From Macropodus opercularis (Eukaryota; Chordata; Actinopteri; Anabantiformes; Osphronemidae), in contig CM061098.1 in NCBI GenBank assembly GCA_030770545.1, forward strand, positions 10,771,001 to 10,835,000: 64,000 nucleotides of DNA, in the 5' to 3' direction. Position numbers and translations under genes: made by a program. Shown here in pieces: positions 37,961 through 50,424 of the stretch. Below the pieces are notes generated by a model. It was not told the DNA's origin and made no database searches. It saw only the letters and a program-made list of their open reading frames with translations. Within the stretch, counting starts at the first letter, position 1. Each line of letters starts with the position of its first letter.

Positions 37961-40059
37961 ATACTGGTTTTCATACTTTATTGTTTGACTTTAGTGTTTT
38001 CAAATATTTCCATTGGTGCTTCAGACCTATTTACTGTACGTTACATCCCACTCTTCATTCCATCCTGCACATGCTTCATGCGTTAACTTCATCTTCCATC
38101 ATCTTATATGTTATCATCGATTGAAGTGAATTTAAACCATCACCGAAAGTGATGTCTTTAATTTAAAGAAATGTGCAGAGTTTAATCTCATAAATCTCAG
38201 CTGCCGTTCTGCAGATGAACCCTGTGGTAACAACACTAACGCATGACTCCCATGCCTATAAAAACAGATGAGAGATTTCTTATCTAAATCTAACAAGCTC
38301 TTGAAGATATTAAGGTTATCAATTTTTTTTTTTCCCACTGGCCCTCACTGCTGCGAACACAGATTTCCAGCAATTTTATCTTTAAGCAAAATAAGAAAAT
38401 ATGTATATTGTATATATTCTTCTTTATGCTGTTGGGAGGGGGGGTATTTTAAACTGACTGTGCTTAGACAGGCTCAGAGTTATTTTCACAGTGTGCAGGT
38501 GAAATCCATCACAAGATAATTACCTCCTTTTCCACAAATGTGGTTGGTGAGATGCTGTCACCTCGTCGTGAAAGAGCTGTAACACACAAGTAGGTAATAT
38601 CCATGTAGGTTAGGCTGAGCTGTTGCACGGATGCAGCTGAACAGTCTGGCCCTGAAGGTTTAACCGCTGTTTCTTTTGGTTTTTCAAGCAGAATATAATA
38701 ACAGCTTTATCGCGCCATCATTATTCATCTGCCACCGTTCCTTAGGCAAGGAATACTTGCTACATATTTGAGGATGAAAATAAAACAGCTTGGTTTTTTG
38801 TTTTTTTTTTTAGCTTAAATGTAGACAAGAACCATTCTAAGTTTTTCTCACAAAGCTTTGGAGTAATTTCATGTTGTGAAACGCACTAACCGAAATCCTC
38901 ACAAATGCAAACACAGCTAAAATAGAAAGCAGGAAAACAAGAGACGGAATGATAGAGGGAAAGGGAAAATAATTAGGATAATTGGTCTCCTGATCCCAAA
39001 TTGACTTTCTAAATTGGGCAGTGTGTGTCTGTGTATGTTGGTGTGCACACACGTGCATGCCGGCGTCTACGTACGACACACAGCAACAGACTAGTGTAGT
39101 TGTGTCCTGCCGTGTGTCTGCATTCTGCCGCAGCGATGTTTACGCGTGTGATCCAGAGAAGTTTGCCACGTTAGCAGTCGCAGCTCTGCGTCCCCACGAA
39201 GGAGACCTACCTGAAGAACGCGCTGCTTACGCGCTATCAACGTTTGAACGCGTGCGATGGCTTGCGTATGCTTAAACCCTCACACCAACACAACTCAGCA
39301 CTGCGGTAGATCAAAATCATACTGATGTTTAAATAATGACGTTCTCCACTCAGAAGCACATCCAGCTTTATTGAGTAAATCTCAGACCTCATTGTGTGGC
39401 TTAAAATGATGAAATCTGTCATTTCCTGTCATTGTTTACTCCATTATGTTGGTCTCTGGCTGCAAATCAAGTGCCACTCAGCAGATTTCGTATCTTTCTC
39501 ATACTTTAGTGCTTTTAGGAAAGTCTTTTACTCTATGTGAAAACCGCAGACGGTGCTTCCCTCAGCCCTTTTCCATGTTAAGAGATAGTATTTCAGCCAA
39601 TGTTGGTTACACAGCAGAGTCCGTGGTTTGACTTTGTCACAATCCATAACCAAAACGCTAGAAAGACACTTGGCCGCTATCCCTCAGAGTAGAGCTAGAG
39701 CATCGCACGCTCCGATTCGAGGATCTTCCCGCCGACCGAAGCTCATGCGCTGGGCCCGTTCTGCGTGGGGAGGAGTGAGCGGAGCCCGACAGGAGCTGAT
39801 AGTGTAGTTGTGTCGTGGCTTCATTCTGTTGTAACCCACAATGGAGCCACCTCACGCCCCCCCATGGGTTTCCACTTCAAGAGACTTGCCTTTGTTCAAA
39901 AATGTATTTGTTCTCTTATTCTTTTTGGAAACTGTGTAAAACAAAAAAGGACGAATGGCGAAAAGAACCATTCTTTCTCCCTCAGCCCTCCAAGCCCATC
40001 CCGCTGCCACCTCTTTCGCACCCTCTCTCTCGCGCTGCCTCTACCTCTCTCTACCGCTT

Positions 40060-40330
40060 CGGCTGTGCATATTTTGCTAGAGATGCTAATGATCTTCCCC
40101 CCTCTGTATTCTGATGCAAGGTCTGTCTACACTTTTCCCTTTCATCCACATACAAATGTGCTCTTATTGCCTCTTCGCCCTCGGGCCTTTTAAGATGCCT
40201 TTTTGAAATATGCCGTTTGATAAGCACATCATTGGCCAAGTCCCCGCAGTGATTAGCGTTCTCTTTAATGTGAGCAAGTTACAGAGCGAGTGAGGGCCCC
40301 GGGGCCGGCAGCTATCTGTTCGCCTCTGCC
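40060..40330. promoter_or_regulatory. Candidate conserved element downstream of egr1
   Basis: Non-repetitive block with GATGCTAATGATC, TTGATAAGC, AGTGATTAGCG and a terminal CCCCGGGGCCGG, about 2.2 kb after the egr1 poly(A) site. Its base composition and motif density resemble known vertebrate conserved non-coding elements. Confidence 0.3.
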
Positions 40331-42154
40331 CTCACCCCTTGACATCTCCCCGGCCGCTGGGGAGAGCCCATTCTTCGGCAGGATGTCCCAGAGCCCAGCT
40401 TGGCGTGTAGACACCGTTGGCCATCCTCAAACCTTCATCTGCACGCAGAGATTCAGCAGGGGAAGAAACGCACTGGAGAATCGTCTTCATAGAGGCATGC
40501 CGCTGTATGCTGGAAGGCTAGATTCCTGTGCTTTATCACAGGAATGTGACAGGACGACTGCTCTCTAATGTCTTTTAAATATGCTCCATTGATCTCATCT
40601 TCAGCTCCGACTTGCTGGGATGTTTTTTTCATCTTGCCAATAGGGAACACAGAGACGGTCGTCAGGTGCATTCTCCCAGTCTCCCTTTTGTACCTGACAC
40701 CTGTTGAGCCTTTTGGGATAAGGTTTTTTTTTTTTCCAAACTGCTTGATGTCCTGCCTCCTCGCAAGTATGTTTCAGGTAGATTGCAACATTTACACAGA
40801 CACGGTGTTCAGGAAATGTGCCTGGTATGTCAGAGGCTGAGCTGTAAGTACAACTAAGATAAACTAGCCCTTCCGTGTGTATTCAGGCATCTCCTCATGC
40901 TGCGGATAAAACGCAACGACTAAACATGAAAACAAATGCTGAACAAAAAGACACACGAGCACATAATAGATAATCAAGAAACCCCAAATTGGCTTTCCAT
41001 TTCTGGGTGAAGATGCCTCTCTCACTTGTTACCTGTGTACCTGTTCAAAACAGAAAATTCAACTCAAAAGCAGCTTTGAAATTATTTGTGGCACACAAAA
41101 GAGATTTTTGACGCATCACTTCCACAATGATCTACAGGTGTCCTGGCAACTTTAGCTCTACTTAATAAGCCATGCTTGTTTGAAGTACATGGCTTTGAAC
41201 AGACAACAAAACAGTGCATGCTTAAGTACCTCCAAATATGACACCTCTTCAACTCAGCATCAAGAACACTACAGTTTTACAAAAGGCACCTGGGTGGCTC
41301 TGAAATGCAAACAGGCCCTCCTAAGTCTTTATGTGTCAAGGCTAGTAAGTGGGCTCGAGTTGTTTTCTTTTCTGTCTGTGAGTCTGCCTATCATGTGCAA
41401 TCCCTGAGCGCGGTCTCTGAGGCTGGGTAAATAAATGCAGTCATGCCTCTCAGTGACTTGTCTGTTTTTATCAGAGGGATACATGCTATGCAGCAGATGG
41501 CTTCCTGCTGTACATTAGAGGCATGTTTTGCTGGCAGTGTGCAAAACCTCAGTTCATACATAACAATAATTCTACCAGAAAAAAAACAAGGTCTTTATGT
41601 TTTAGACTATGTGAACGACTCACTCGCGGTAGAGTGGCGGCAGATTAGACTGCAGCGCCGTCCTAATTTGGAAACAACACAAAATCATTGATAGCTCGCG
41701 CTGCCTTGCTTTGCTCTCATAAACCTGTCTATTTTCATGACCCATTTTACTCTACATGAAACAGCAGGGATGTGTTTCAGGGTCAATGCTTTTGCATTGA
41801 ACTGCAGTTCAGCAGTTCAGAACAACCACCCAGTTGTCACAATAGCACAGATTAGAGATGATAGCTACAGCGCTGCGATCACGAGCGGTGCGACTACAGG
41901 GGTTTGTGGTCGAATGAGACAAAAAACCAAATGTAAAAGAAAAGAGGCATTTGCACCACTTTTCCTCATCAGACCAGTGCATTCTCTGTGTGACGCATCA
42001 AAAGCTGAGAGAGAAAGAAAGAGAAACCTAACAGAAAACCCGTGACTCTACTCCCACCCTCCAGATGTGCCCTGCAGTGACTTCACCACCTGTCACTCAA
42101 AAGGTACAGAGCAGGTGTCTGATCTGACACTAGAGCCACCTGCTCTGGGAAGCA

Positions 42155-42155
<1 letters not shown>

Positions 42156-42188
<33 letters not shown>
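42156..42188 (+). repeat. (CA)n microsatellite
   Basis: About 16 uninterrupted CA units. Confidence 0.95.
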
Positions 42189-42189
<1 letters not shown>

Positions 42190-42621
42190 GCTTCTGTAAG
42201 CACCCTGCCTTTCCATGGCACATCAGGGCCGACTATAACTTAATCTTGTCCAGTGTATCTGGTTCATGCACTGCCAAAAATAATCCCTAACCCACTTATT
42301 AGGTAATACCTGTGGAATGAATTGATAATAAATGAAAATGTAGCCTGCCACAGAAATGGCTTCGAACACACAACTGAAAAAAAAGAAAAAAACTGAAAAC
42401 AGTATGAATGGTTCAGGGCATGAGATAATGGAATCAGGACTGGAAGCAGTGGAGACATCCTTTATCTTGTCTGTTGTGTGATTTTGACAATAGTTCAGTG
42501 CGCCGCGGCTGTTGCGCTTTCATAACGCAGCGCCAGGTATTACAAAAGCTTCACTTGTCATCTGGCTGCTGCTAAGCCTCATTTAAAGGCTAAGGCATAA
42601 TCACCAGGAAAAAAAAACAGC

Positions 42622-42639
42622 GTGTGTGTGTGTGTGTGA
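42622..42639 (+). repeat. (GT)9 microsatellite
   Basis: Short GT run directly after an A-rich AAAAAAAACAGC stretch. Confidence 0.9.
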
Positions 42640-44825
42640 CAGCAGAGCGATGTGTGAACATACACGTATTTCTATACTTGTACGGACCGATTTGTGTTAG
42701 GTGGCATGTGTGTGAGCGCAAATATGTACTTAAAGAATGTACGTGTGCCTATATGCTGCAGCTGGTGCGATCATGAAGGAGTGGGAGAAGTGAGAATTGG
42801 GGAGGAGAGGAGATACAGTGAATGTCTATCATCATCTGGCCAGGTTTCCTTTCCCACCCCCTCACTACAGCTGTCCTCCGTGTCTGATGAAAGCCTTGCG
42901 TTGCTATTTTCGTCCCACAGTGATGAGGTGGAACTAATGGCCACTTTCGCACCAGCTGATGTCATCAGTGAGCAGCGCCTGGACAGCAGGAGGGTGGGAT
43001 ACCTGCTGGGAGCTCCTCTTGTCCACCGGCACATGCAAACACACATCAAGACGTGTCTTTGTAAGTTAGACGAAAAGACAGATACCAGCATCATCTGTGC
43101 AGCAAATGCAGATAAACCCAGCTGATTAGCTCGGTTTACTCCTGTTTGCAGCTTAGGAGATGTTTGCAGACATTAAAGTTGAATCAATCGTATCGTCTAA
43201 CTCTCAGCAGGAAAGAAAGAGCATTTGTCAAAAAACGTCCAACTTGTTGCTTAATATAAACCAATGTACTGCAGATTTATAAAGATATAAATGTAAACAA
43301 TTGACTTTATTTTTATTACACTGTCTCCGGCTGTCGCTCCCCGTCTGCCTCCCTAACCGCTAGTTAACAATAAGCAGTTTGAGCTGTGTCGAGGCGAACA
43401 CAGCCACATCTCTGTCACATCCACACCGTTAGGTCCTCATTTAGAGCCTGTGACTGCATGCGGTGGCATGTCAGCATCTGTCAGCTCTGTCAAGTGTGTA
43501 TGTAGGCTTTAACGCTCCCTAATGTGAAACAGTTGACAGGTTATTACTGCCAAAGTGGAGTTGTGGGGCTTGACCACAGCTATAACCCAACTTTAACCTG
43601 GGAGAATTTTAGCCGGTGCAGAAACACTTTGACAAGGTGAGACAGGCGAAGTTTTTTATATAGCGGAACATCCAGCTTAGTGCAGCTGTAAATTACTGTA
43701 TCCTGGCTATTGTGTTTCTATCGGAACACATCTGTTATCAGATCATGAACTCTGCACCTTTTCAGCACATCGTTTGGCTATAAATACCTCAGATGCCCCC
43801 TCGGTGAAATGACCCCCTCAGCAGCCACGTCTCCTCCTGCCCTCCTCCATCATTTTCATCCTCTAATGTCTGTGAAGCTCCCAGTAATGGTGTTAGATTA
43901 TGAGCAGTGCACAGGCTTGTGTGTCTGTGGTTTTTTTTTTTTTTTACAGCTTTAAAATATCCCCGCAGTTAAGTATAATTCACACACAGAGGGCCGCACA
44001 TTTGACCCATGCACATGCACTTCACCGTGCTCTCTCTGCACCTCAGGGTGTGAGTGTATGCGCCTGTGCATGTGTACATTTAGCTCTGTACACTGCCGCT
44101 TAATAGAGTCCTCCGCTGTGAGTAATGACCCTGGCTCTTTTCTGTTATTCAATCCAGACCAGCGGGCTAAAAGCTGCTGTGAGGATGAGAATGAGGGTCT
44201 CTCTCTCTGTGAAGCAGTAAAGTGGGGAGAAATTGCAGTTAAATGAATGGTTGTTTACTCGCTCGCCTTCATCTCGAATTCACCTCATCCCTCTTAGACA
44301 TCTGTTGATGTCTGCTTCTACATTCTTTTCTTTGACTTTTACCTTTAACACACAGAGTTGCTTTTATTTGTATCTGACATTTTACCTAAGCAAACACATT
44401 CTGAGCACAGTTCATGCGTGAATCTAGCGTCTTTGCTCCGGTGTTATCCGATCCATCACACACTCTGGACCTAACCACTCCGGCCATGCCGGCCATGCCA
44501 TGGAGCAGCAGGGCTGTGCTGGTCCCCCTCTGCTGAGCATTATGAGGTAATCATCCAGAGAAACATGGCAGCGGGAAAAATGTAAGTCTCAGGTTGAGGT
44601 GTGGATGTCATGAGTGTGTTCGTACGCGTGTTTATTTTTGATTGTTTGTGTCTCTGACACATTTCACACCCAGCTGCCTGTCTACTGTCCATCCTCCCTT
44701 TGCCTTTCCCCAGTCTGCTGCTTTTCCTTAGTGTGTGTGAGCGAGAGAAAGCAGGTGCACAGCTTAACTTGTCACTTAACAGATTTACTGTAAATCTGAT
44801 TGGAGCACTCGCTGTTTACCAGGAA

Positions 44826-44862
44826 ACATCTGTCTGTCTATCTGCCTGTCTGTCTGTCTGAA
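44826..44862 (+). repeat. Short (TCTG)n-like tetranucleotide repeat
   Basis: CTGTCTGTCTATCTGCCTGTCT-type words, imperfect, about nine units. Confidence 0.8.
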
Positions 44863-47800
44863 GCAGTTGAAGTTTACTGTCAACACAAACGCACAGATGG
44901 TTGATCAATAAGCAATGAAGCATGAGCCCACAACAAGGTTTCAGCTATAGATGGAAATGTGTCTGGGTTTTAGTATTTGGCACTTTTCACAGCTTCAGAA
45001 AGTGGGAAGGAGAGCAAACAAGGTCACCAGTTTCACTAAAGACACATTAACAGAGCTCAAGCACAACAGGTAGACATCTTTCTGCGGTCTGCTGCAAGAT
45101 AAATGGAAACAGGATGCTCTCAAAATATCATTTGGTAGCAAGCAGCTTGAAGGAAAAATGTAAATTGTTTTCCACTGAAATAAATGAGTATTTTCTAATA
45201 ATGAATGCGTTCGTATGACTATTCTCAACAAAGCCAATTCAGTACAGGTGATGGAGCCGAGCTTAAAGATGGCATTGATTTAAAAGTGAGTTCCCTCACT
45301 CACCATGTAGTTTACAGTATGCGGCATCCAAATGCTGACTAGTGCGGTTAAAGCTGATGGGGACGTCGCTCGTTTGCAGCTACACTTGGTGATAAATGGA
45401 GCACTGGAAAATTTCCTTTCTGAGCTGATTAAGCACAGGAGGACGTGTTCTGTTTCGTCCTGAGGGAACTGGGATCTTTTCATGACAATGCATCGAATAG
45501 TTGTGCACATTACACTGAGGACTACAAATGTCATCGTCATGGTAGCGCTGGAAGAAAAATCGGTGAGACGAGAAAAGCTGATAGAGGTTTCACCCTGTGG
45601 AGACCTGCGTTCTCAGCGTTTTGCGTGGTAATCCAACTATTATTGTTTGAGACACAACTTGAAGTGGCCACAACAGACTAAATCCTGTAGATAATGGCTT
45701 CCAGCCTTCTGAACTGCCACCGTTTAACAGTTGCGTGCTGTAGCCTGCCCAGTGCACAACTGCAGAGAGTAGCTGCAGACTGTACACAGACAGACAGGCA
45801 GGACAAGCGCGCGCTGGAGCTGAAACCAGAGACTGGGCCCAGCCCAGCCTGACTGGCGGCCCACCGCCACCCCAGCAGCCTCCTTCAAGCCTTCATGTGA
45901 TCCCTTCTCCAGAAGCCAAGCAGTAGAGGAAATGTCAGTCTTACAGCCAACCAGGAAACCTCCATGCCCAAACAAGGAACTTCCTGTCCTGACACAGCTC
46001 TTCCTGTGGGCTATGTAAGGACTTTCCTGTCCTGTCTCCTTCCTTCTTCCCCCTTGTTCTCTCTCTGTGTCTGTGTATCTCTCTCTCCCACTCTTTTGGC
46101 AGGCTGCCCTTTGGCAAGCTGCCTCAGTGCAATCCTTTTTTTCCCTCTTGCCCTCTTCCAAGGTGTGTTTGTGTGTATTTATGTTACGTTATGCTGGTTG
46201 ATTCACTTGCAAAATAACATGGTGTGTTGCAACACAATCAAAATATTTAACCTAACTACACTAAGGTGTATGTGATGCATAAAGTTTCTATTTTTTCTGC
46301 GTGTTTACTGTACAGAAACCATCTCTAGAGGACCTGTTGTGCTGATTGAGCAATTAACCTCATTCTGCTCCTCTAGTTGTTTGACGGGCCCTTTTACAGA
46401 CTATTAAAGGTGTGACACACCGCAGCTCAGGGTGGAACATGTATGTAACTGTCTATAACATAACCATAATTCTAGGGAAGAGCACTTTTGACTGAGTTGC
46501 CGCCCACATATACTGTAAGAGCTATTTGGCAGGACTTGTTTGAAGACACACCTGTGAACTTCATGCAAGAATTTCATCGTGCCTTAAAAGGTCACATACT
46601 TGCACTCATATGACAAAAATAACAAACTCACATACAAGAGATTCAGATAGATTAGAACAGGAAGACACATCTGAGAAAAAAACAGCCCATCTCTAGCCAA
46701 CTACTTCTCTTTACAGTCGGTGGGTTGTCTATCTGATGTTTCATAACCACTTACGACACCCGGCCATTGATAATTGGCCTGGCTCGCTGTCTTCCTTTTC
46801 TATTTAGAGCTGATATAAATCCCAGGGTGGCAGCAACAGTTTCTGCTCACAGAATGTGAGAAATTGCTGGAGGAAATCATGTTTGTAGTCGTGTTAGCGG
46901 CGTGGCTCTAGGGAGGGACACGTGGACGCCACCACTTCACATTGAGGTTCAGGCTGACATATAAACTCTCCGGAGTAAGATCACATTTTGGACAGAATTA
47001 GAATAATTGACGTATGACTTTGTGCTGCGTTGTAATGACTCACGTCATTCATTAACGCCGAGTCTAAAACCAGAGTCAAGTCAGATTTCAGTTTGTCGAA
47101 TAATTCGAGTTATGGGTTACTGGAAACAAAGGACAGTCCCATCATCGTCAACTGCAACTTGTGTGTAGTAATAACACAACCACGCATTTCTCTCAAGCAT
47201 CCCACTGCCTCAAGAGCTTCAAGAACTTGCCTGACCACACACTGTGCTCCTACCCTAAATGCATCTTACCTGACCAGAGGAGCAATGAGCTGCTGTACTG
47301 ATTATATGCTGCCAAACAGGAAGACAGTATTTGCATACTACAGTACAAGTTGGGACTCATCTTCCTCTTATCAGTTACAACCTTGAGCATTCGGTATTCA
47401 AAAACACACAGACATGCCATTGTACAGAAACTGAAAGTGTGTACGCTCACGGTCTATCACAGAGACAAATTCCTGCCTGCTGCCACGGCAGAATAGTGGC
47501 ACGGTATTTATCTTACAGCTGTAGTTAGCCCTGAGTCGTACATTTCATCTGTACCACTTGCAATTGTACTCAGACGTGGGAGTGGGAGCACAGGGTTACC
47601 TCGCTGTATCTGGATCTCTCACAAAGCACAGCGGCATGCTACTGTAACATTATCTGATTTATGGCGGGGTGGAGGGGGGTGAGTAAGAGGCTTTGCGGAG
47701 CGGAGCAGGCCGCGTATATCAGCTGGTTCTTTTGAACAGAGCATTGAGCTTTTTCTTTTGTGAAATCCATTACTGCTGAAAGTGTGTTGGTGAATGCTGG

Positions 47801-49406
47801 GAAGGGGTAGACAGGCCTGACTGGGAAGTGTGACAGAAGTTAACAGGGATTAGATCGTATTTTATAGTATTCAGTATGAATTAGTGTAAGGCTGTTTTAA
47901 AATCTTTGCTATATTTACAGCATTATGATCAGAAGCCATGTTTAACATCATTTTACTACTTTGTTGATCTCCTGGTTTAGGGATTGTGAAGGTGTTATCG
48001 TATCAAAGATGACGTGGGCAAAGGGAATAGCTAGCACACAGAGGACAATTGTAAATTTATGCTTGGAGCCCGTGCAGGAAACAGAAAGTCTGTGATGACT
48101 GAGACATTTCATTTGGCCATGATTTGATTGTGAAAGAGGAAAGCAGTCCTTCCACTTCGCTTCCGCCAGTTCTCTGTGCCTCACTGTTCATGCAGAATAT
48201 TGGCTCACTCTTAATAGTCAGGCTGTTTACAGTTAAGTGCTCATATACTTACAGTAGGTTTGCTTTTAAGGGTCTTCATCACAGCTATTACAGGACTTCT
48301 TGCACTTCCTTCTTGCCAAGACTTGTAGAAGCATCAGAAGCGATGAAAGCAGCCTCCACCTTGCCCAGATGACAGTTTTCTGGGGTGAAAAAAGGCCTGA
48401 CAGGACAAAAGGGAAACTACATCAAACTTCTTGTGTTGGTCTACAAAGGCGAGGATTTCATTCACGAAAGGGGACTTTACGTGGCCTTTCAAGAGACACA
48501 ACAATGCTTTAGCCACAAAGAATCACAAAACTCCACTGACCTCGAAACATTTATAAGCAGGAGCAAAGGATGTAAACAGGCCGTGAACGTCTCCTCTTAA
48601 AACCACAGCGATGGCACTCTGTGAGAATGAGGCGATTAATTGAATTCCAAAGAGGAAGAATTTCTTTTGATCCCGGCAAATTGATTTTAACAAAGTGGTA
48701 AGTAGTCATTTTACAAAATGCAGCTGTCTCTAGAATCAAAGCTCTGAAGATTTAGTTCTGAAGTTGCTGTGGCTTGACAGGACGTTGCCAACATGCTGTT
48801 GCTCTCACACCTTGGAAGGCATCACCTTCATCAGACTTTCTCTTTCTATCTCCCTCACACTCCCTGACGCACAGTACAACATGGGTTCCCTCATATGGCT
48901 GCCTGTCTTGCAGCAATTACATGATGTGCGGTAATTGCCAGTCTCTGAAGCGGGCTCTTCAGACACACTTCAAAGGGAGCGGAGCGCGTCCACGGACGCA
49001 ATTAACAAGATCAACGGAGCCCAGATGAGCTGGCGGGCCCCGCGCTCCTCTCCCCATTGTTCTCATTTTCACTCTCATTAGCGAGTACGCGGTGGGTTGG
49101 GGTTGGGGGGGTGGGATGGATTGGACACCTGCAGAAAAAGCGGGGTGCGCAGCGCACGGCGTGTGGAGAGACAGTGGCGCAGAGGAGCTAACACTAGCGA
49201 GGCTCAGGGACGCGGGTGTTAATGATGGTTGTCTAAGCTACTGGAGGGAAGGGCGCAAACAGCCAGCTGTGGGTGTCGAGGCATTAGAGGAAGTAGTGCC
49301 GACTCCAGAGAGACAGAGGTTTGCGTCCCCTTTGTGTATGTTTGAGGGAACACGACAGACAGAGTGAGAAGGAGAGTGTGTGTGACTGATGCACCTGGGA
49401 GAGAAT

Positions 49407-49420
49407 GTCACCACGGCAAC
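49407..49420. promoter_or_regulatory. RFX X-box motif
   Basis: GTCACCACGGCAAC is a perfect match to GTNRCC-N2-RGYAAC, in a relatively CpG-rich intergenic block. Confidence 0.45.
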
Positions 49421-50408
49421 TGGATTGAGGCTGTCAGTGCACAGGAGATGCCGCAGCTTCACTTTCCACGCACACACTGAACACACACCCCGGTTCAGCC
49501 TTATCTGGCCCGTGAACATCTCTAGTGACACCTAGAGGACGCCAGGCGGAAACAAACTGACGCGCACACGGACAGGTGGAGATGTTGATTTAGTGCCCAA
49601 CACTAACAGCCATTTCTAAACTCACACTCGTGAGAAATGTCATATTTCCCACATGTCCCCTATGAAATGTATCACTGGCCGTATCTGGAATAACTGGAGT
49701 TGATTCTGAGTTCTGGTGACAGCTAAAGTGTGCGATGATATATCACCATTCATCAAAAGCGCCACAAAATTTCCACCATTGACTCATCTGTCTTTACTGC
49801 TGCCCAGCCACTCTCCACCAGTCCCCTTAAGATCTCAATATTGCATCTCTGTGGCACCAATTCAATTTCTGTAAGCAATAAACCAAATGAGTATATATAT
49901 GGTCCACTACAATACATTTGCCAGCACCAAAGGGGAAAACATTTAACTCTAGTTGTTGTATTCTTTCAAAGTCTGATTTCCTGCTGTCTAGACCATTTTA
50001 GTCTTGGTTTTTATTCGAATGCAGCCTGGTAGGCTTGTAAAAGCCTATTGGTTAGAGCTTTTAAGAGTAACTTTCATTTGTTTCCCCTGAATGTTTAATG
50101 CTACAAGACCCAGTGGTGCATAGGAAGACTTTGAAATGTGAGGGGATGAAAACTGAAGTGTGGCACGTGTAGCGGCAGCCAGTCAACTTTTATCATGTAG
50201 AGGTGCATTAAAATACATTACTGCCGTTCTGCTCCAGAGTACCTCTGAGATAAATGGACCAGATGAGGAGAGATGAGGGGAAAGTAATCACACTAACCCG
50301 ATGCTTTTCAGCAATTTCCACCGTTGCCCACCGTGGGGGAAATCGCTCAACTCTTAAACATTCAGCGTAGCCTCTTAAAGCACAGGTGAAAACGCGTGAA
50401 TATTTGTC

Positions 50409-50424
50409 TTTTTTTTTTTTTTTT
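50409..50424 (+). repeat. T16 tract
   Basis: Homopolymer tract. A comparable T15 tract lies at 43931-43945 and a T13 tract at 19177-19189. On the minus strand these could be relic poly(A) tails, but no attached element was recognised. Confidence 0.85.

Larger units (their letters stand above)
37965..48000. other. Intergenic, downstream of egr1
   Basis: No confident gene. It holds the candidate element at 40060-40330, CA/GT arrays at 42156 and 42622, a T15 tract at 43931 and two exon-like open stretches (39134-39275 and 42921-43061) that I could not tie to any family. Confidence 0.6.

Noticed and set aside
45724..46161. 145-residue open frame on the minus strand
   Set aside because: Lysine/glutamate/arginine start comes from a pyrimidine-rich tract read in reverse; nothing homologous recognised.
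49092..49367. 91-residue plus-strand frame in a GC-rich block
   Set aside because: Gly/Trp-rich start from a GGGGTTGGGG run, no splice sites or family match. The block is more likely regulatory, given the adjacent X-box.
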